Numbered from the stretch's first letter, positions 1 through 6,236 are shown. The stretch: 6,916 nt of DNA from Verrucomicrobiia bacterium (GCA_017880715.1 JADGRT010000160.1:1-6916), one strand, 5' to 3'. The notes: generated by a model not told the origin, from the letters alone. A program made the numbers and translations.

Positions 1-579
1 CACCTGATTGTTTAAATCCAGGTCGAAGCTGCCATTGGCATTGAGCCGGATGTTCAACGGCACAAAATTGGAGCCGGTAACCAAATTGGTAATGGAGGCC
101 GTCCACGAGGAAACCACGCTGCCGCCAATTTTCAGGTCGATCGTGGGCGTAACCTCGCCCACGTCGGTGTTGACATAAGTATCGAACGAGATCGTCAGGC
201 CTCCGCCCGCGCCCTCCACGGAAATTGGCCCGTCGGGAAGATCGGGCGCAAAATTAAAACTCCAGCCGTCTGCCGGCGTGGTGGAGCCGCCGCCAATGCG
301 CACCATCATCGAAGCTCGGAAACCGTAAACAGGAGCCCCGTTGTCCAGGTCGCTGATGATAAAGGAACCGGTCTGGCTTCCCAGCGCCTTGGTGAGTTTT
401 AACACACCCGAGCCGCCCACACCTCCCGTGGACTCGATCACCGTGTTGCCATACACACTGGTATCCGGCGGCACCAGGCCGTCGTTGAAGTTGGCGTTAA
501 AGGTGCCCGCCCGAAGGCTGGTGAATGCGCTGGCCACAATAAAACCAAGCGCCCAAGACAATAATTTCCTCGATTTCAT
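1..579 (-). CDS. Secreted lectin-fold (ConA/LamG-like) protein, N-terminal part
   Basis: The reading frame starts with ATG at 579 and stays open for 193 codons to the left edge, so the C-terminus lies outside the window. Residues 1-24 look like a Sec signal peptide: a basic start (MKSRK), a hydrophobic core (LLSWALGFIVASAF) and a plausible signal peptidase I cut after SLRA. The rest is Gly/Asn/Asp/Thr-rich and beta-strand-like. It contains a segment resembling the legume-lectin/concanavalin A jelly roll: PADGWSFNFAPDLPDG (102-117), then GLTISFDTYVNTD (127-139) and further alternating strands (IDLKIGGSVV, 147-156). Verrucomicrobia and relatives encode many large exported proteins with such a domain, often followed by Ig-like repeats and a sorting tag, but none of that is visible here. 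The role is unknown; carbohydrate or surface binding is a guess. The gene diverges from lpxK. No Shine-Dalgarno motif precedes the start. Confidence 0.8.
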   Translation of the reverse strand, partial: MKSRKLLSWALGFIVASAFTSLRAGTFNANFNDGLVPPDTSVYGNTVIESTGGVGGSGVLKLTKALGSQTGSFIISDLDNGAPVYGFRASMMVRIGGGSTTPADGWSFNFAPDLPDGPISVEGAGGGLTISFDTYVNTDVGEVTPTIDLKIGGSVVSSWTASITNLVTGSNFVPLNIRLNANGSFDLDLNNQV

Positions 580-601
580 ATAATAGATGTTGAACAGGCC
601 A

Positions 602-632
602 TTAGCACAACAAACAATTTCGCAATTGTCAA
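602..632 (-). promoter_or_regulatory. Possible promoter of the leftward secreted-protein gene
   Basis: Read on the minus strand there is a perfect TTGACA (-35 type) at 632-627. No strong -10 follows: TGTGCT sits at the ideal 17-bp spacing and GCTAAT at 20 bp, both poor matches. The position, about 50 bp upstream of the ATG at 579, is right. The inverted repeat at 614-629 overlaps the -35 and the spacer. Confidence 0.3.
614..629. repeat. 16-bp inverted repeat in the divergent spacer (operator-like)
   Basis: ACAATT and AATTGT are perfect 6-bp arms around the 4-nt centre TCGC. The repeat lies in the divergent spacer between the secreted-protein gene and lpxK and overlaps the candidate -35 of the leftward gene, a typical place for a repressor site. 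AT-rich short palindromes also occur by chance, and no regulator family is recognised. Confidence 0.3.
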
Positions 633-654
633 TAATAAGAGGCTGGAATGCCAT
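626..654 (+). promoter_or_regulatory. Weak candidate promoter for the lpxK unit
   Basis: TTGTCA (5 of 6 to the -35 consensus) at 626-631 is followed 17 bp later by TGCCAT (3 of 6) at 649-654. It shares its bases with the opposite-strand TTGACA, so the two genes might have back-to-back promoters. The leader to the ATG at 791 would be about 130 nt. The -10 match is poor, so this is only a suggestion. Confidence 0.2.
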
Positions 655-790
655 GCTCCGAAAAAAGTGAGTTGTACCCTCGCGGCGCCGGCAACGCTGC
701 CACAACGCGGCCATTCGCCTCCGGACCTGGCTGAAACACGCGCCCCAAGTTCCCTTGCGGCGCGCCACGGAGGCTGGCAAACTCCCCACG

Positions 791-1960
791 ATGCGAGATA
801 TCTTCCGCGGTTGGACCGAAGCGGTCGAGACTTTCGTGCTGGACGTGATCTCCGAACGCCGGCGCGGAAAACGCGCTGCCATGGTGCGTTCGCTCTTGTA
901 CGGCTTGTCGAAGTTATTCGAACTGGCGGTTCGCACTCGGCGTTTCCTCTACAAAGTCCGCATCCTGCGAGGCTCCGCCCTGGGCGTTCAGGTCATCGCC
1001 ATCGGCAACCTCACCGTGGGCGGCACGGGTAAAACGCCGGTGGTGGAGAAATTCGCCCGCGAACTCCAGGACCAGGGCCGCACCGTGGCCATCCTCTCCC
1101 GCGGTTACCGGTCCAAACCGCCCCCGCTCGGCAAACGGATGCTGAATAAACTGCTGTTTCGCGAGGACCGCACCCCGCCGCGCGTGGTTTCCGATGGCAA
1201 ATCGCTGCTGCTGGATTCCGAACAGGCCGGCGACGAACCTTACATGCTCGCTTCCAATCTCAAGGATGTGATCGTGCTAGTGGACAAAGACCGCGTCAAA
1301 AGCGGCCGCTACGCCATCCAAAAATACGGCTGTGATACGCTCTTGCTCGACGACGGCTTTCAATACTGGAAACTCCGCGGTCGCCGCGATATTGTGCTGA
1401 TCGACTGCCAGCAACCTTTTGGCAATGATCGTTTGCTGCCCCGGGGCACCCTCCGCGAACCCCCGTCCCACCTGGCCCGCGCCACCACGATTTTCATCAC
1501 CAAGAGCGACGGTAAAACCAAGGAACTGCGGGCGCGCATCGCCCGCCACAACTCCAACGCCAGCGTCATCGAATGCGTCCATCAACCCATGTACTTCGAA
1601 GACGTCTTCACCGGCGAACGTTTCAGCCTGGATCGGTTGCGCGGCCGGCGCGTCGCCTCCGTCTGCGGCATTGCCCAGCCGGAAAGCTTCGAGGAAAGCC
1701 TGGTCAAGCTGGGCGGGGAACTGGTCTATGCCAAACAATTCGCCGACCACCACCGCTACACCCAGCAGGAAATCCTCAACGTCATCAACCGCAGCAAAAA
1801 ACGGCAGGCCGAGTTCATCCTCACCACGCAAAAAGACGCCGTGCGCTTCCCCAAAATCGACCGGCGCGATCTCCCCTTCCTGTTCATGCGGGTCGAAATC
1901 AAAATCATCGCCGGCGCCAACGACTTCCAGGATTGTGTGCGCCAAATCTGTTTTCGCTAA
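791..1960 (+). CDS. lpxK: Tetraacyldisaccharide 4'-kinase (LpxK)
   Basis: LpxK phosphorylates the 4' position of the tetraacyl-disaccharide 1-phosphate with ATP to give lipid IVA, at the cytoplasmic face of the inner membrane. The 389-residue product shows the family signatures in order: P-loop GNLTVGGTGKTP (72-83), LSRGYR (102-107), GDEP (147-150), DDGFQ (187-191), GNDRLLPRGTLREP (211-224), FADHHRYT (317-324) and TTQKDAV (345-351). Residues 1-60 form an amphipathic/hydrophobic N-terminal extension (FVLDVISERRRGKRA, then LLYGLSKLFEL) that probably holds the enzyme on the membrane. The family's usual DDGFQH reads DDGFQY here. A TTG at 755 would add 12 residues; I prefer ATG 791, where the recognisable extension begins, although the only GGAGG (769-773) is 17 nt away. 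waaF follows after 3 bp. The product is somewhat longer than the roughly 330 residues of E. coli LpxK because of the extension and a longer stretch between SRGYR and GDEP. Confidence 0.96.
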   Translation: MRDIFRGWTEAVETFVLDVISERRRGKRAAMVRSLLYGLSKLFELAVRTRRFLYKVRILRGSALGVQVIAIGNLTVGGTGKTPVVEKFARELQDQGRTVAILSRGYRSKPPPLGKRMLNKLLFREDRTPPRVVSDGKSLLLDSEQAGDEPYMLASNLKDVIVLVDKDRVKSGRYAIQKYGCDTLLLDDGFQYWKLRGRRDIVLIDCQQPFGNDRLLPRGTLREPPSHLARATTIFITKSDGKTKELRARIARHNSNASVIECVHQPMYFEDVFTGERFSLDRLRGRRVASVCGIAQPESFEESLVKLGGELVYAKQFADHHRYTQQEILNVINRSKKRQAEFILTTQKDAVRFPKIDRRDLPFLFMRVEIKIIAGANDFQDCVRQICFR

Positions 1961-1963
1961 GCC

Positions 1964-3139
1964 ATGAATCCGCCGGCTGCCCACCCGCCCCCGCCCCGCC
2001 CAAAAATCCTGGTTCGCGGCGTGAACTGGCTCGGCGACGCCATCATGACCACCCCGGCGCTGCTGCGCCTGCGCCAGGCTCTGCCGCAAGCGGAAATTGT
2101 CCTGCTGACTCACATCAAATTGGCCGGTCTTTGGCCCCACCACCCCTCCATTAATGAGGTGCTGACTTTCTCCGACAGCGACCCTGTCTTTCAAATTGCC
2201 CGGAGCCTCCGAAGGCAGAACTTCGAGACCGCCCTGCTGCTGCCCAACTCGCCCCGTTCGGCTTTGGAAGCGTGGTGGGCGGGAATTCCCCGGCGCATTG
2301 GCTACGCCGCACGCTGGCGGCGCTGGCTGCTCACCGACCCCCTCGCGCATCGTCCCGGGTTGGTCGCCATGCACAAACGCTCGACGCGCGAAGTTTGGCG
2401 ATTGATTAACACCCCGCCGGCAACTCCCCTGCCCGCTTTGCCCGCCACCGCGCACCAGATCCATCATTACCTGCATTTGACCGCAACCCTGGGCGCCGAT
2501 TCACACCCCTTGGCGCCCCAGATTTTCGTTGCGGACGGGGAAATCCGGGCCGCCCAGCGCAAGTTTGAATTAGCATCCGATCCCCAATGGCCCTGGATCG
2601 GACTGAATCCAGGCGCGGAATATGGCCCCGCCAAACGGTGGCCGCGCGAACGGTTTGTGGCCGCCGCGCTTGAGATTCATCGGCGCTTCCCCTGCCGCTG
2701 GGTTTTATTCGGCGGTGACGGTGACACCGAACTGGCCGCTGGACTGGCGTCACAATTGGAATACGGACTCAAACGCCTGCCGGCCGAGGCGCGCCTGGGC
2801 CCTCCTCGGATGGTGCTCAATTTGGCGGGCGCCACCAGCCTGCGCGAACTTGCCTCGGTGCTGTGTGTCTGCCGTGTATTGCTCACCAACGACACCGGCC
2901 CGATGCATCTGGCGGCCGCGGTCGGCACGCCCGTGGTGGTCCCCTTCGGAAGCACCTCACCCGAATTGACCGGCCCCGGCTTGCCCGGCGATCCGCGTCA
3001 TCATCTGCTAAAAACCGATGCCCCCTGCGCGCCCTGTTTCCTGCGGCGCTGTCCCATCGATTTGCGCTGTTTGCGCAACCAGAGCGTCGAATCCGTCGTG
3101 CAGGCGGTCCTGCAGGCGGCTCAGCGGACAACCTCCTGA
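1964..3139 (+). CDS. waaF: ADP-heptose:LPS heptosyltransferase II (GT9 family)
   Basis: A GT-B glycosyltransferase of family 9 that, as WaaF, transfers L-glycero-D-manno-heptose from ADP-heptose onto heptose I of the LPS inner core in the cytoplasm. The 391-residue product has the N-terminal Rossmann entry NWLGDAIMTTPAL (21-33), the acceptor-side block LLLPNSPRSALEAWWAGIP (91-109) with RRIGY after it, the linker motif LNPGAEYGPAKRWP (214-227), and the nucleotide-sugar site NDTGPMHLAAAVGTPVV (309-325) followed by FGSTSPELTGPG. Near the C-terminus four cysteines (355, 358, 363, 369) sit in a CAPCFLRRCPIDLRC block that is usual for the WaaF branch. The N-terminus is unusually proline-rich (NPPAAHPPPPRP, 2-13). 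The ATG lies 3 bp after the lpxK stop, which implies translational coupling, with no Shine-Dalgarno motif. GT9 members share these motifs, so a different heptose or hexose acceptor is possible, but the heptosyltransferase II pattern is strong. Confidence 0.93.
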   Translation: MNPPAAHPPPPRPKILVRGVNWLGDAIMTTPALLRLRQALPQAEIVLLTHIKLAGLWPHHPSINEVLTFSDSDPVFQIARSLRRQNFETALLLPNSPRSALEAWWAGIPRRIGYAARWRRWLLTDPLAHRPGLVAMHKRSTREVWRLINTPPATPLPALPATAHQIHHYLHLTATLGADSHPLAPQIFVADGEIRAAQRKFELASDPQWPWIGLNPGAEYGPAKRWPRERFVAAALEIHRRFPCRWVLFGGDGDTELAAGLASQLEYGLKRLPAEARLGPPRMVLNLAGATSLRELASVLCVCRVLLTNDTGPMHLAAAVGTPVVVPFGSTSPELTGPGLPGDPRHHLLKTDAPCAPCFLRRCPIDLRCLRNQSVESVVQAVLQAAQRTTS

Positions 3140-3174
3140 ATCCAAACTGTGCTTTGCCAACTCGAACCCTTGCT

Positions 3175-4092
3175 TTGACCACCTCGGAAAACAGTCTGCC
3201 GCCACCTGATTCCCCCGAACTAAAGGGCGATGTCAGATTCATCCCGGTCCGCTCGGAGCGGCAGGCCATGGACTGGAGCCTCGTGCTGACCAGTCAGGAC
3301 ATTGGCTCGACCCTGCTGCACCGACCCGAAGAAGGTCGCTGGCTGCTGGCGGTTGCCCCGGGCGATTATGCCCGCGCCCGTGAAGCCATCCGTTTGTATC
3401 AACGCGAAAACCGCACATGGGAATGGCGTCAACCGCTGCCGTGGACCGGCATGCATTTTCATTGGGGTGTCCTTTTCTGGTGCCTCGTGCTGCTTGGCCT
3501 CCACAGCTACGATGCCACCCACGGATACTCGCTGCGCAGCCGGGGCATACTCGATACACAGGCCATCCGGGCCGGTGAATGGTGGCGGTTGGTCACCGCG
3601 GTGAGCTTGCACGCCAACATCGCCCACTTGGTGTCGAACTTGACCATGGGCACCCTGTTTCTGGGCTTGGCCATGGCCCGTTTTGGACCCGGATGGACAC
3701 TGTTGACCGCCTTGCTTTCCGGCGTCATCGGCAACGTCCTGGGTTGGTTGGTTTATCCTGAGCCCCACCAGGGACTGGGCGCCTCAGGCATGGTGATGGG
3801 CGGCCTGGGATTGGTGGCGGTTCAATCGATCGCCGCCTGGGGACGGCATCCCCGGCCCCTTCGCTTCCTGGCAACCGGCGTTCTATCCGGTACGTTTCTC
3901 TTCATCCTTTTGGGTCTCGATCCCAACACCGATGTCATCGCTCATGCCGGCGGCTATGCCGGCGGATTGATCTTCGGCATCCTGTTGGCCCAACTGCCGC
4001 AGCCAACGATCGAACACCCGGCCGTCAACCTCCTGTGCGAATTGTTGCTGGCCCTGCTGGTAATCCTCGCTTGGGGTCTCGCTCTACGATAG
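3175..4092 (+). CDS. Rhomboid-family intramembrane serine protease
   Basis: A polytopic serine protease that cuts substrates within or next to their transmembrane segments. Numbered from TTG 3175 (305 residues), residues 20-80 form a cytosolic N-terminal domain (FIPVRSERQAMDWSLVLTS, then GRWLLAVAPGDYARAREAI) resembling small DUF2007-like domains. About seven hydrophobic segments follow (roughly 97-111, 143-166, 174-193, 203-221, 229-247, 256-273, 285-303), the 6+1 topology. Rhomboid hallmarks are WWRLVTAVSLHANIAHLVSN (136-155) with the H151/N155 pair, GASG (202-205) with catalytic Ser204, and AHAGG with catalytic His257, so it should be active. The start is uncertain: ATG 3268 has GGAG at 3255-3258 in good position but would cut the N-terminal domain; TTG 3154 is another option. 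It begins 35 bp after waaF and probably belongs to the same transcript. The substrate cannot be told from the sequence. Confidence 0.93.
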   Translation: MTTSENSLPPPDSPELKGDVRFIPVRSERQAMDWSLVLTSQDIGSTLLHRPEEGRWLLAVAPGDYARAREAIRLYQRENRTWEWRQPLPWTGMHFHWGVLFWCLVLLGLHSYDATHGYSLRSRGILDTQAIRAGEWWRLVTAVSLHANIAHLVSNLTMGTLFLGLAMARFGPGWTLLTALLSGVIGNVLGWLVYPEPHQGLGASGMVMGGLGLVAVQSIAAWGRHPRPLRFLATGVLSGTFLFILLGLDPNTDVIAHAGGYAGGLIFGILLAQLPQPTIEHPAVNLLCELLLALLVILAWGLALR

Positions 4093-4220
4093 CCGGCCGC
4101 CTCACCGGCACTCCCCGTCAAGTCTGGCGGCCTCAGCCGCAGCCGAACCGCCAATAAACCAAGTCCGCGCCGCAGCAAAACTCCAGCCGCCGACCAAGAC
4201 GGCAAGGCGGCAAGGTGTGC

Positions 4221-4264
4221 GGTGGACAAAAAAATGATCCGATCGGATCATTTTTTTGTCCACC
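4221..4264. terminator. Perfect 44-bp palindrome, probable bidirectional terminator
   Basis: Positions 4221-4264 equal their own reverse complement without mismatch, centred between 4242 and 4243. From the centre outward the arms are GATCCGATCGGATC, then AT, a run of seven A on the left and seven T on the right, then GGTGGAC/GTCCACC. In RNA either strand can form the short hairpin ATGATCCGATCGGATCAT followed by a U-run, the layout of a rho-independent terminator working both ways. It starts 128 bp after the rhomboid stop and ends about 100 bp before nadA, with no gene between. The paired outer GGTGGAC/GTCCACC sequesters the U-tract, which is unusual for a plain terminator, so a repeat element is an alternative. 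Confidence 0.65.
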
Positions 4265-4305
4265 TGTTAAGCAGAAGGCAAAGTGGGTGGCGGTAATCAA
4301 TCCGC

Positions 4306-4323
4306 AGTTTCAAACTTGAAACT
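4306..4323. repeat. 18-bp inverted repeat upstream of nadA (operator candidate)
   Basis: AGTTTCAA and TTGAAACT are perfect 8-bp arms around the 2-nt centre AC. The site ends 9 bp before a TTGACG -35-like hexamer and 44 bp before the nadA ATG. Size, symmetry and position fit a dimeric repressor or activator site. It does not clearly match the NrtR, NiaR or NadQ operators as I remember them, so the regulator is unnamed. Confidence 0.4.
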
Positions 4324-4332
4324 CCCCTTCAA

Positions 4333-4361
4333 TTGACGCCCCTATCCCTAACCTGTAGCTT
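4333..4361 (+). promoter_or_regulatory. Candidate nadA promoter
   Basis: TTGACG (5 of 6 to -35) at 4333-4338 is followed 17 bp later by TAGCTT (3 of 6 to -10) at 4356-4361. If used, transcription would start at or just before the ATG at 4368, giving a leaderless or nearly leaderless mRNA. This fits the lack of any Shine-Dalgarno motif before nadA, but the -10 is weak. Confidence 0.3.
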
Positions 4362-4367
4362 CTTGGT

Positions 4368-5375
4368 ATGGCAAATGCCGTTGAAACACCATTAACCGAT
4401 TGCGGACAGGTCACCGCGCGACCGCCGCTGCCGCCGGAGAAACTGGGGGCGTTGTCCCGGGATATTCTGGCCCTCAAACGCCAATTGAACGCCGTCATCC
4501 TGGCGCATAATTACCAGGTTCCGGAAATCCAGGATCTCGCGGACTACGTCGGCGATTCCCTCGGCCTCTCCCAGCAGGCGGCTCACACCCGCGCCGACGT
4601 CATTGTCTTTTGCGGTGTTCATTTCATGGCCGAGACCGCCAAAATCCTGAACCCCAAGAAACGGGTGATTCTGCCCGACCAGGATGCCGGCTGTTCCCTG
4701 GAGGAAAGTTGTCCCCCCGCCAAACTGGCCGCTCTGCAGGCGACTAATCCCAAGTTCTATACCATCTCCTACATCAACTGCAGCGCCGGCGTGAAGGCGC
4801 TCAGCGACGTGATCTGCACCAGCGGTAACGCGGTTAAAATCGTCAACGCGGCTCCGCCAGACCGTGACCTGCTCTTCGTCCCCGATGAAAACCTCGGCGC
4901 CTGGGTGCGCGAGCAGACCGGCCGCCCCATGACCTTGTGGCCGGGCAACTGTTACGCCCATGTCGAGTTTACCCACGCCAGCATTATGCGGGTGCGCCGC
5001 GAATATCCCGACGCCCCGGTGGTGGCGCATCCCGAATGCACCCGGGCCGTCCGCCTGCTGGCCAACGAAATCTGTTCCACCGAGAAAATGGTGACGTACT
5101 GCCAACGCTCTCCCGCCCAAACCATCATCATCGCAACCGAAGCGGGCATGCTTCACCGGCTTAAAAAGGAATGCCCGGGCAAGCAGTTCATCGCCGCGCC
5201 CACCGATTCCTGCCGCTGCAACGAGTGCAAGTTCATGAAGCTTAATACGCTCGAAAAACTCTATGACTGCCTGGCCAACCAGAACCCAAGGATCGAACTG
5301 AGCGAAACGATCATGAATCGCGCCCGTATCCCCATAACCAGGATGCTGGAAATCTCCGCCCGACCGAACGCCTGA
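4368..5375 (+). CDS. nadA: Quinolinate synthase NadA
   Basis: NadA condenses iminoaspartate with dihydroxyacetone phosphate to quinolinate, a committed step of de novo NAD synthesis in the cytoplasm, using an oxygen-sensitive [4Fe-4S] cluster. The 335-residue product is of normal length and has all three pseudo-repeated domains. Clear motifs are ILAHNYQVPEIQDLADYVGDSL (44-65 region), VFCGVHFMAETAKIL (80-94), DQDAGCSL (104-111), YINCSAGVKALSDVICTSGNA (135-155 region), GNCYAHVEF (193-201), HPECTRAV (221-228) and the C-terminal CRCNECKFMKLNTLEKL (282-298). By comparison with E. coli NadA the cluster ligands should be Cys109, Cys195 and Cys287; all are present. The start is the ATG in TTGGTATGGC, with no Shine-Dalgarno motif. 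NadB, the usual partner, is not in the window. Spacers of 275 and 135 bp suggest that nadA is transcribed on its own. Confidence 0.97.
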   Translation: MANAVETPLTDCGQVTARPPLPPEKLGALSRDILALKRQLNAVILAHNYQVPEIQDLADYVGDSLGLSQQAAHTRADVIVFCGVHFMAETAKILNPKKRVILPDQDAGCSLEESCPPAKLAALQATNPKFYTISYINCSAGVKALSDVICTSGNAVKIVNAAPPDRDLLFVPDENLGAWVREQTGRPMTLWPGNCYAHVEFTHASIMRVRREYPDAPVVAHPECTRAVRLLANEICSTEKMVTYCQRSPAQTIIIATEAGMLHRLKKECPGKQFIAAPTDSCRCNECKFMKLNTLEKLYDCLANQNPRIELSETIMNRARIPITRMLEISARPNA

Positions 5376-5454
5376 GTGGCCCTGGGCGCGAAAATTCTAC
5401 TTCTTCTCCCCCACTAAATCGTGTTCAATAGCCGCCAGTGGCCGGGCGGGTGCA

Positions 5455-5478
5455 GCCGCTGAAATCGGCGGCGATTTT
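5455..5478 (+). terminator. Weak hairpin plus TTTT between nadA and yebC
   Basis: GCCGC (5455-5459) pairs with GCGGC (5468-5472) around an 8-nt loop and is followed by GATTTT. The stem is only 5 bp and the T-run 4 nt. It could be a weak terminator for nadA or a structure near the yebC promoter, or nothing. It is the only terminator-like feature in this 135-bp spacer. Confidence 0.2.
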
Positions 5479-5510
5479 GAAAACTGGAACGTGATTTTTT
5501 AACGAACATT

Positions 5511-6236
5511 ATGTCAGGACATAGCAAATGGTCCAAAGTTAAGCACTTTAAGGGCGCGGTTGACGCCAAGCGGAGCAAGATCTTTTCCAAACTGGCCAAA
5601 GAAATCAGCATTGCGGCCAAACTGGCCGGGGGCGATCCCGACATGAATCCGCGCCTGCGCATGGCGCTGTTGCAGTCGCGGGGCGCCAACATGCCCTCGG
5701 ACAACATCGAGCGCGCCATCAAGCGGGGCACCGGCGCGGGCGAAACGATCAACTACGAGGATCTCACTTACGAGGTTTACGGTCCCCACGGCGTTGCCAT
5801 GCTGGTGGAATTGAGCACCGACAACCGCAATCGCACGGCCGCGGAAATTCGCAGCCTGCTCACCAAAAATGGCGGCTCCATCGCCACCGCTGGCGCCGTC
5901 ACCCGCCTGTTCCACCGGAAAGGCCAGCTCATCATCTCCCGGGAAGCCGCCCATGAGGATCAATTGATGGAACTGGCCCTCGAAGCCGGCGCGGAGGATT
6001 TCAAGGCCGAGACCGAAGGCTACGAAATCCTCACCGACTTCGCCAACTTCCTGGCCGTCCATAAACAGGTCGAAGCCAAAGGCATCAAATGCGAGGTCGC
6101 GCATGCCACCTGGCTGCCTGTTCTGCCCTTGCCCGTCAGCGCCGCCGCCGCCCCGTCCGTAACCAAACTCATCGAAGCGCTGGAAGACCACGACGATGTC
6201 AAAGAGGTTTACACCAACGGCGAGTTTGCCGATTAG
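5511..6236 (+). CDS. yebC: YebC/TACO1-family translation factor
   Basis: Members of this family were long annotated as transcriptional regulators (YebC/PmpR). More recent work on bacterial YebC and mitochondrial TACO1 shows they act at the ribosome and ease translation of difficult, notably proline-rich, stretches. The 241-residue product matches the family end to end. It opens with the signature MSGHSKWSKVKHFKGAVDAK and continues with IFSKLAKEISIAAKLAGGDP (24-43), NPRLRMALLQSRGANMPSDN (46-65), IERAIKRGTG, YEDLTYEVYGPHGVAMLVE (82-100) and TDNRNRTAAEIRSLLTKNGG (103-122). The C-terminal domain is complete, with an Ala/Pro-rich patch (LPVLPLPVSAAAAP, 202-215). The start is fixed by the family N-terminus; upstream is an A/T-rich stretch with no Shine-Dalgarno motif. 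The RND/MMPL gene follows 44 bp downstream. A direct DNA-binding role cannot be excluded from sequence. Confidence 0.96.
   Translation: MSGHSKWSKVKHFKGAVDAKRSKIFSKLAKEISIAAKLAGGDPDMNPRLRMALLQSRGANMPSDNIERAIKRGTGAGETINYEDLTYEVYGPHGVAMLVELSTDNRNRTAAEIRSLLTKNGGSIATAGAVTRLFHRKGQLIISREAAHEDQLMELALEAGAEDFKAETEGYEILTDFANFLAVHKQVEAKGIKCEVAHATWLPVLPLPVSAAAAPSVTKLIEALEDHDDVKEVYTNGEFAD

Larger units (their letters stand above)
4093..4367. other. Intergenic region between the rhomboid gene and nadA
   Basis: The first part (4093-4199) is GC-rich and shows only a small GCGGC-CTCA-GCCGC stem (4127-4140) without a T-run. Two adjacent copies of CGGCAAGG lie at 4200-4215. The 44-bp palindrome, an 18-bp inverted repeat and a possible nadA promoter follow. 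I see no tRNA, recognisable riboswitch or credible small gene here. Confidence 0.6.

Noticed and set aside
341..583. 80-codon plus-strand frame in the first 600 bases
   Set aside because: Antisense to the signal-peptide-bearing secreted-protein gene, whose translation is coherent from start to window edge.
667..1032. 121-codon plus-strand frame overlapping the lpxK start
   Set aside because: Arg/Pro/Ala/His-rich, out of frame with lpxK and running into its P-loop region; no motif.
1277..2476. Long open frame on the minus strand (399 codons) across lpxK and waaF
   Set aside because: It lies antisense to two confidently identified genes, spans their junction, and its Gly/Val/Asp/Gln-rich product shows no recognisable motif. 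GC-rich third positions readily create such antisense frames.
2863..3174. Upstream extension of the rhomboid frame into waaF
   Set aside because: The extra residues are Arg/Ala/Ser-rich with no homology-like pattern and overlap the conserved C-terminus of waaF by about 280 bp; the rhomboid domain signal begins only near 3230.
4127..4140. GCGGC-CTCA-GCCGC stem after the rhomboid gene as its terminator
   Set aside because: Only 5 bp and not followed by a T-run; the 44-bp palindrome downstream is a much better candidate.
4392..5156. 254-codon minus-strand frame inside nadA
   Set aside because: Antisense shadow of nadA; composition is an artefact of the codon bias on the coding strand and no domain is visible.
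5477..5505. TTGAAA-17-TAACGA as a yebC promoter
   Set aside because: The -10 hexamer matches only 2 of 6 consensus bases; the A/T-rich stretch could contain a promoter but no specific one can be supported.
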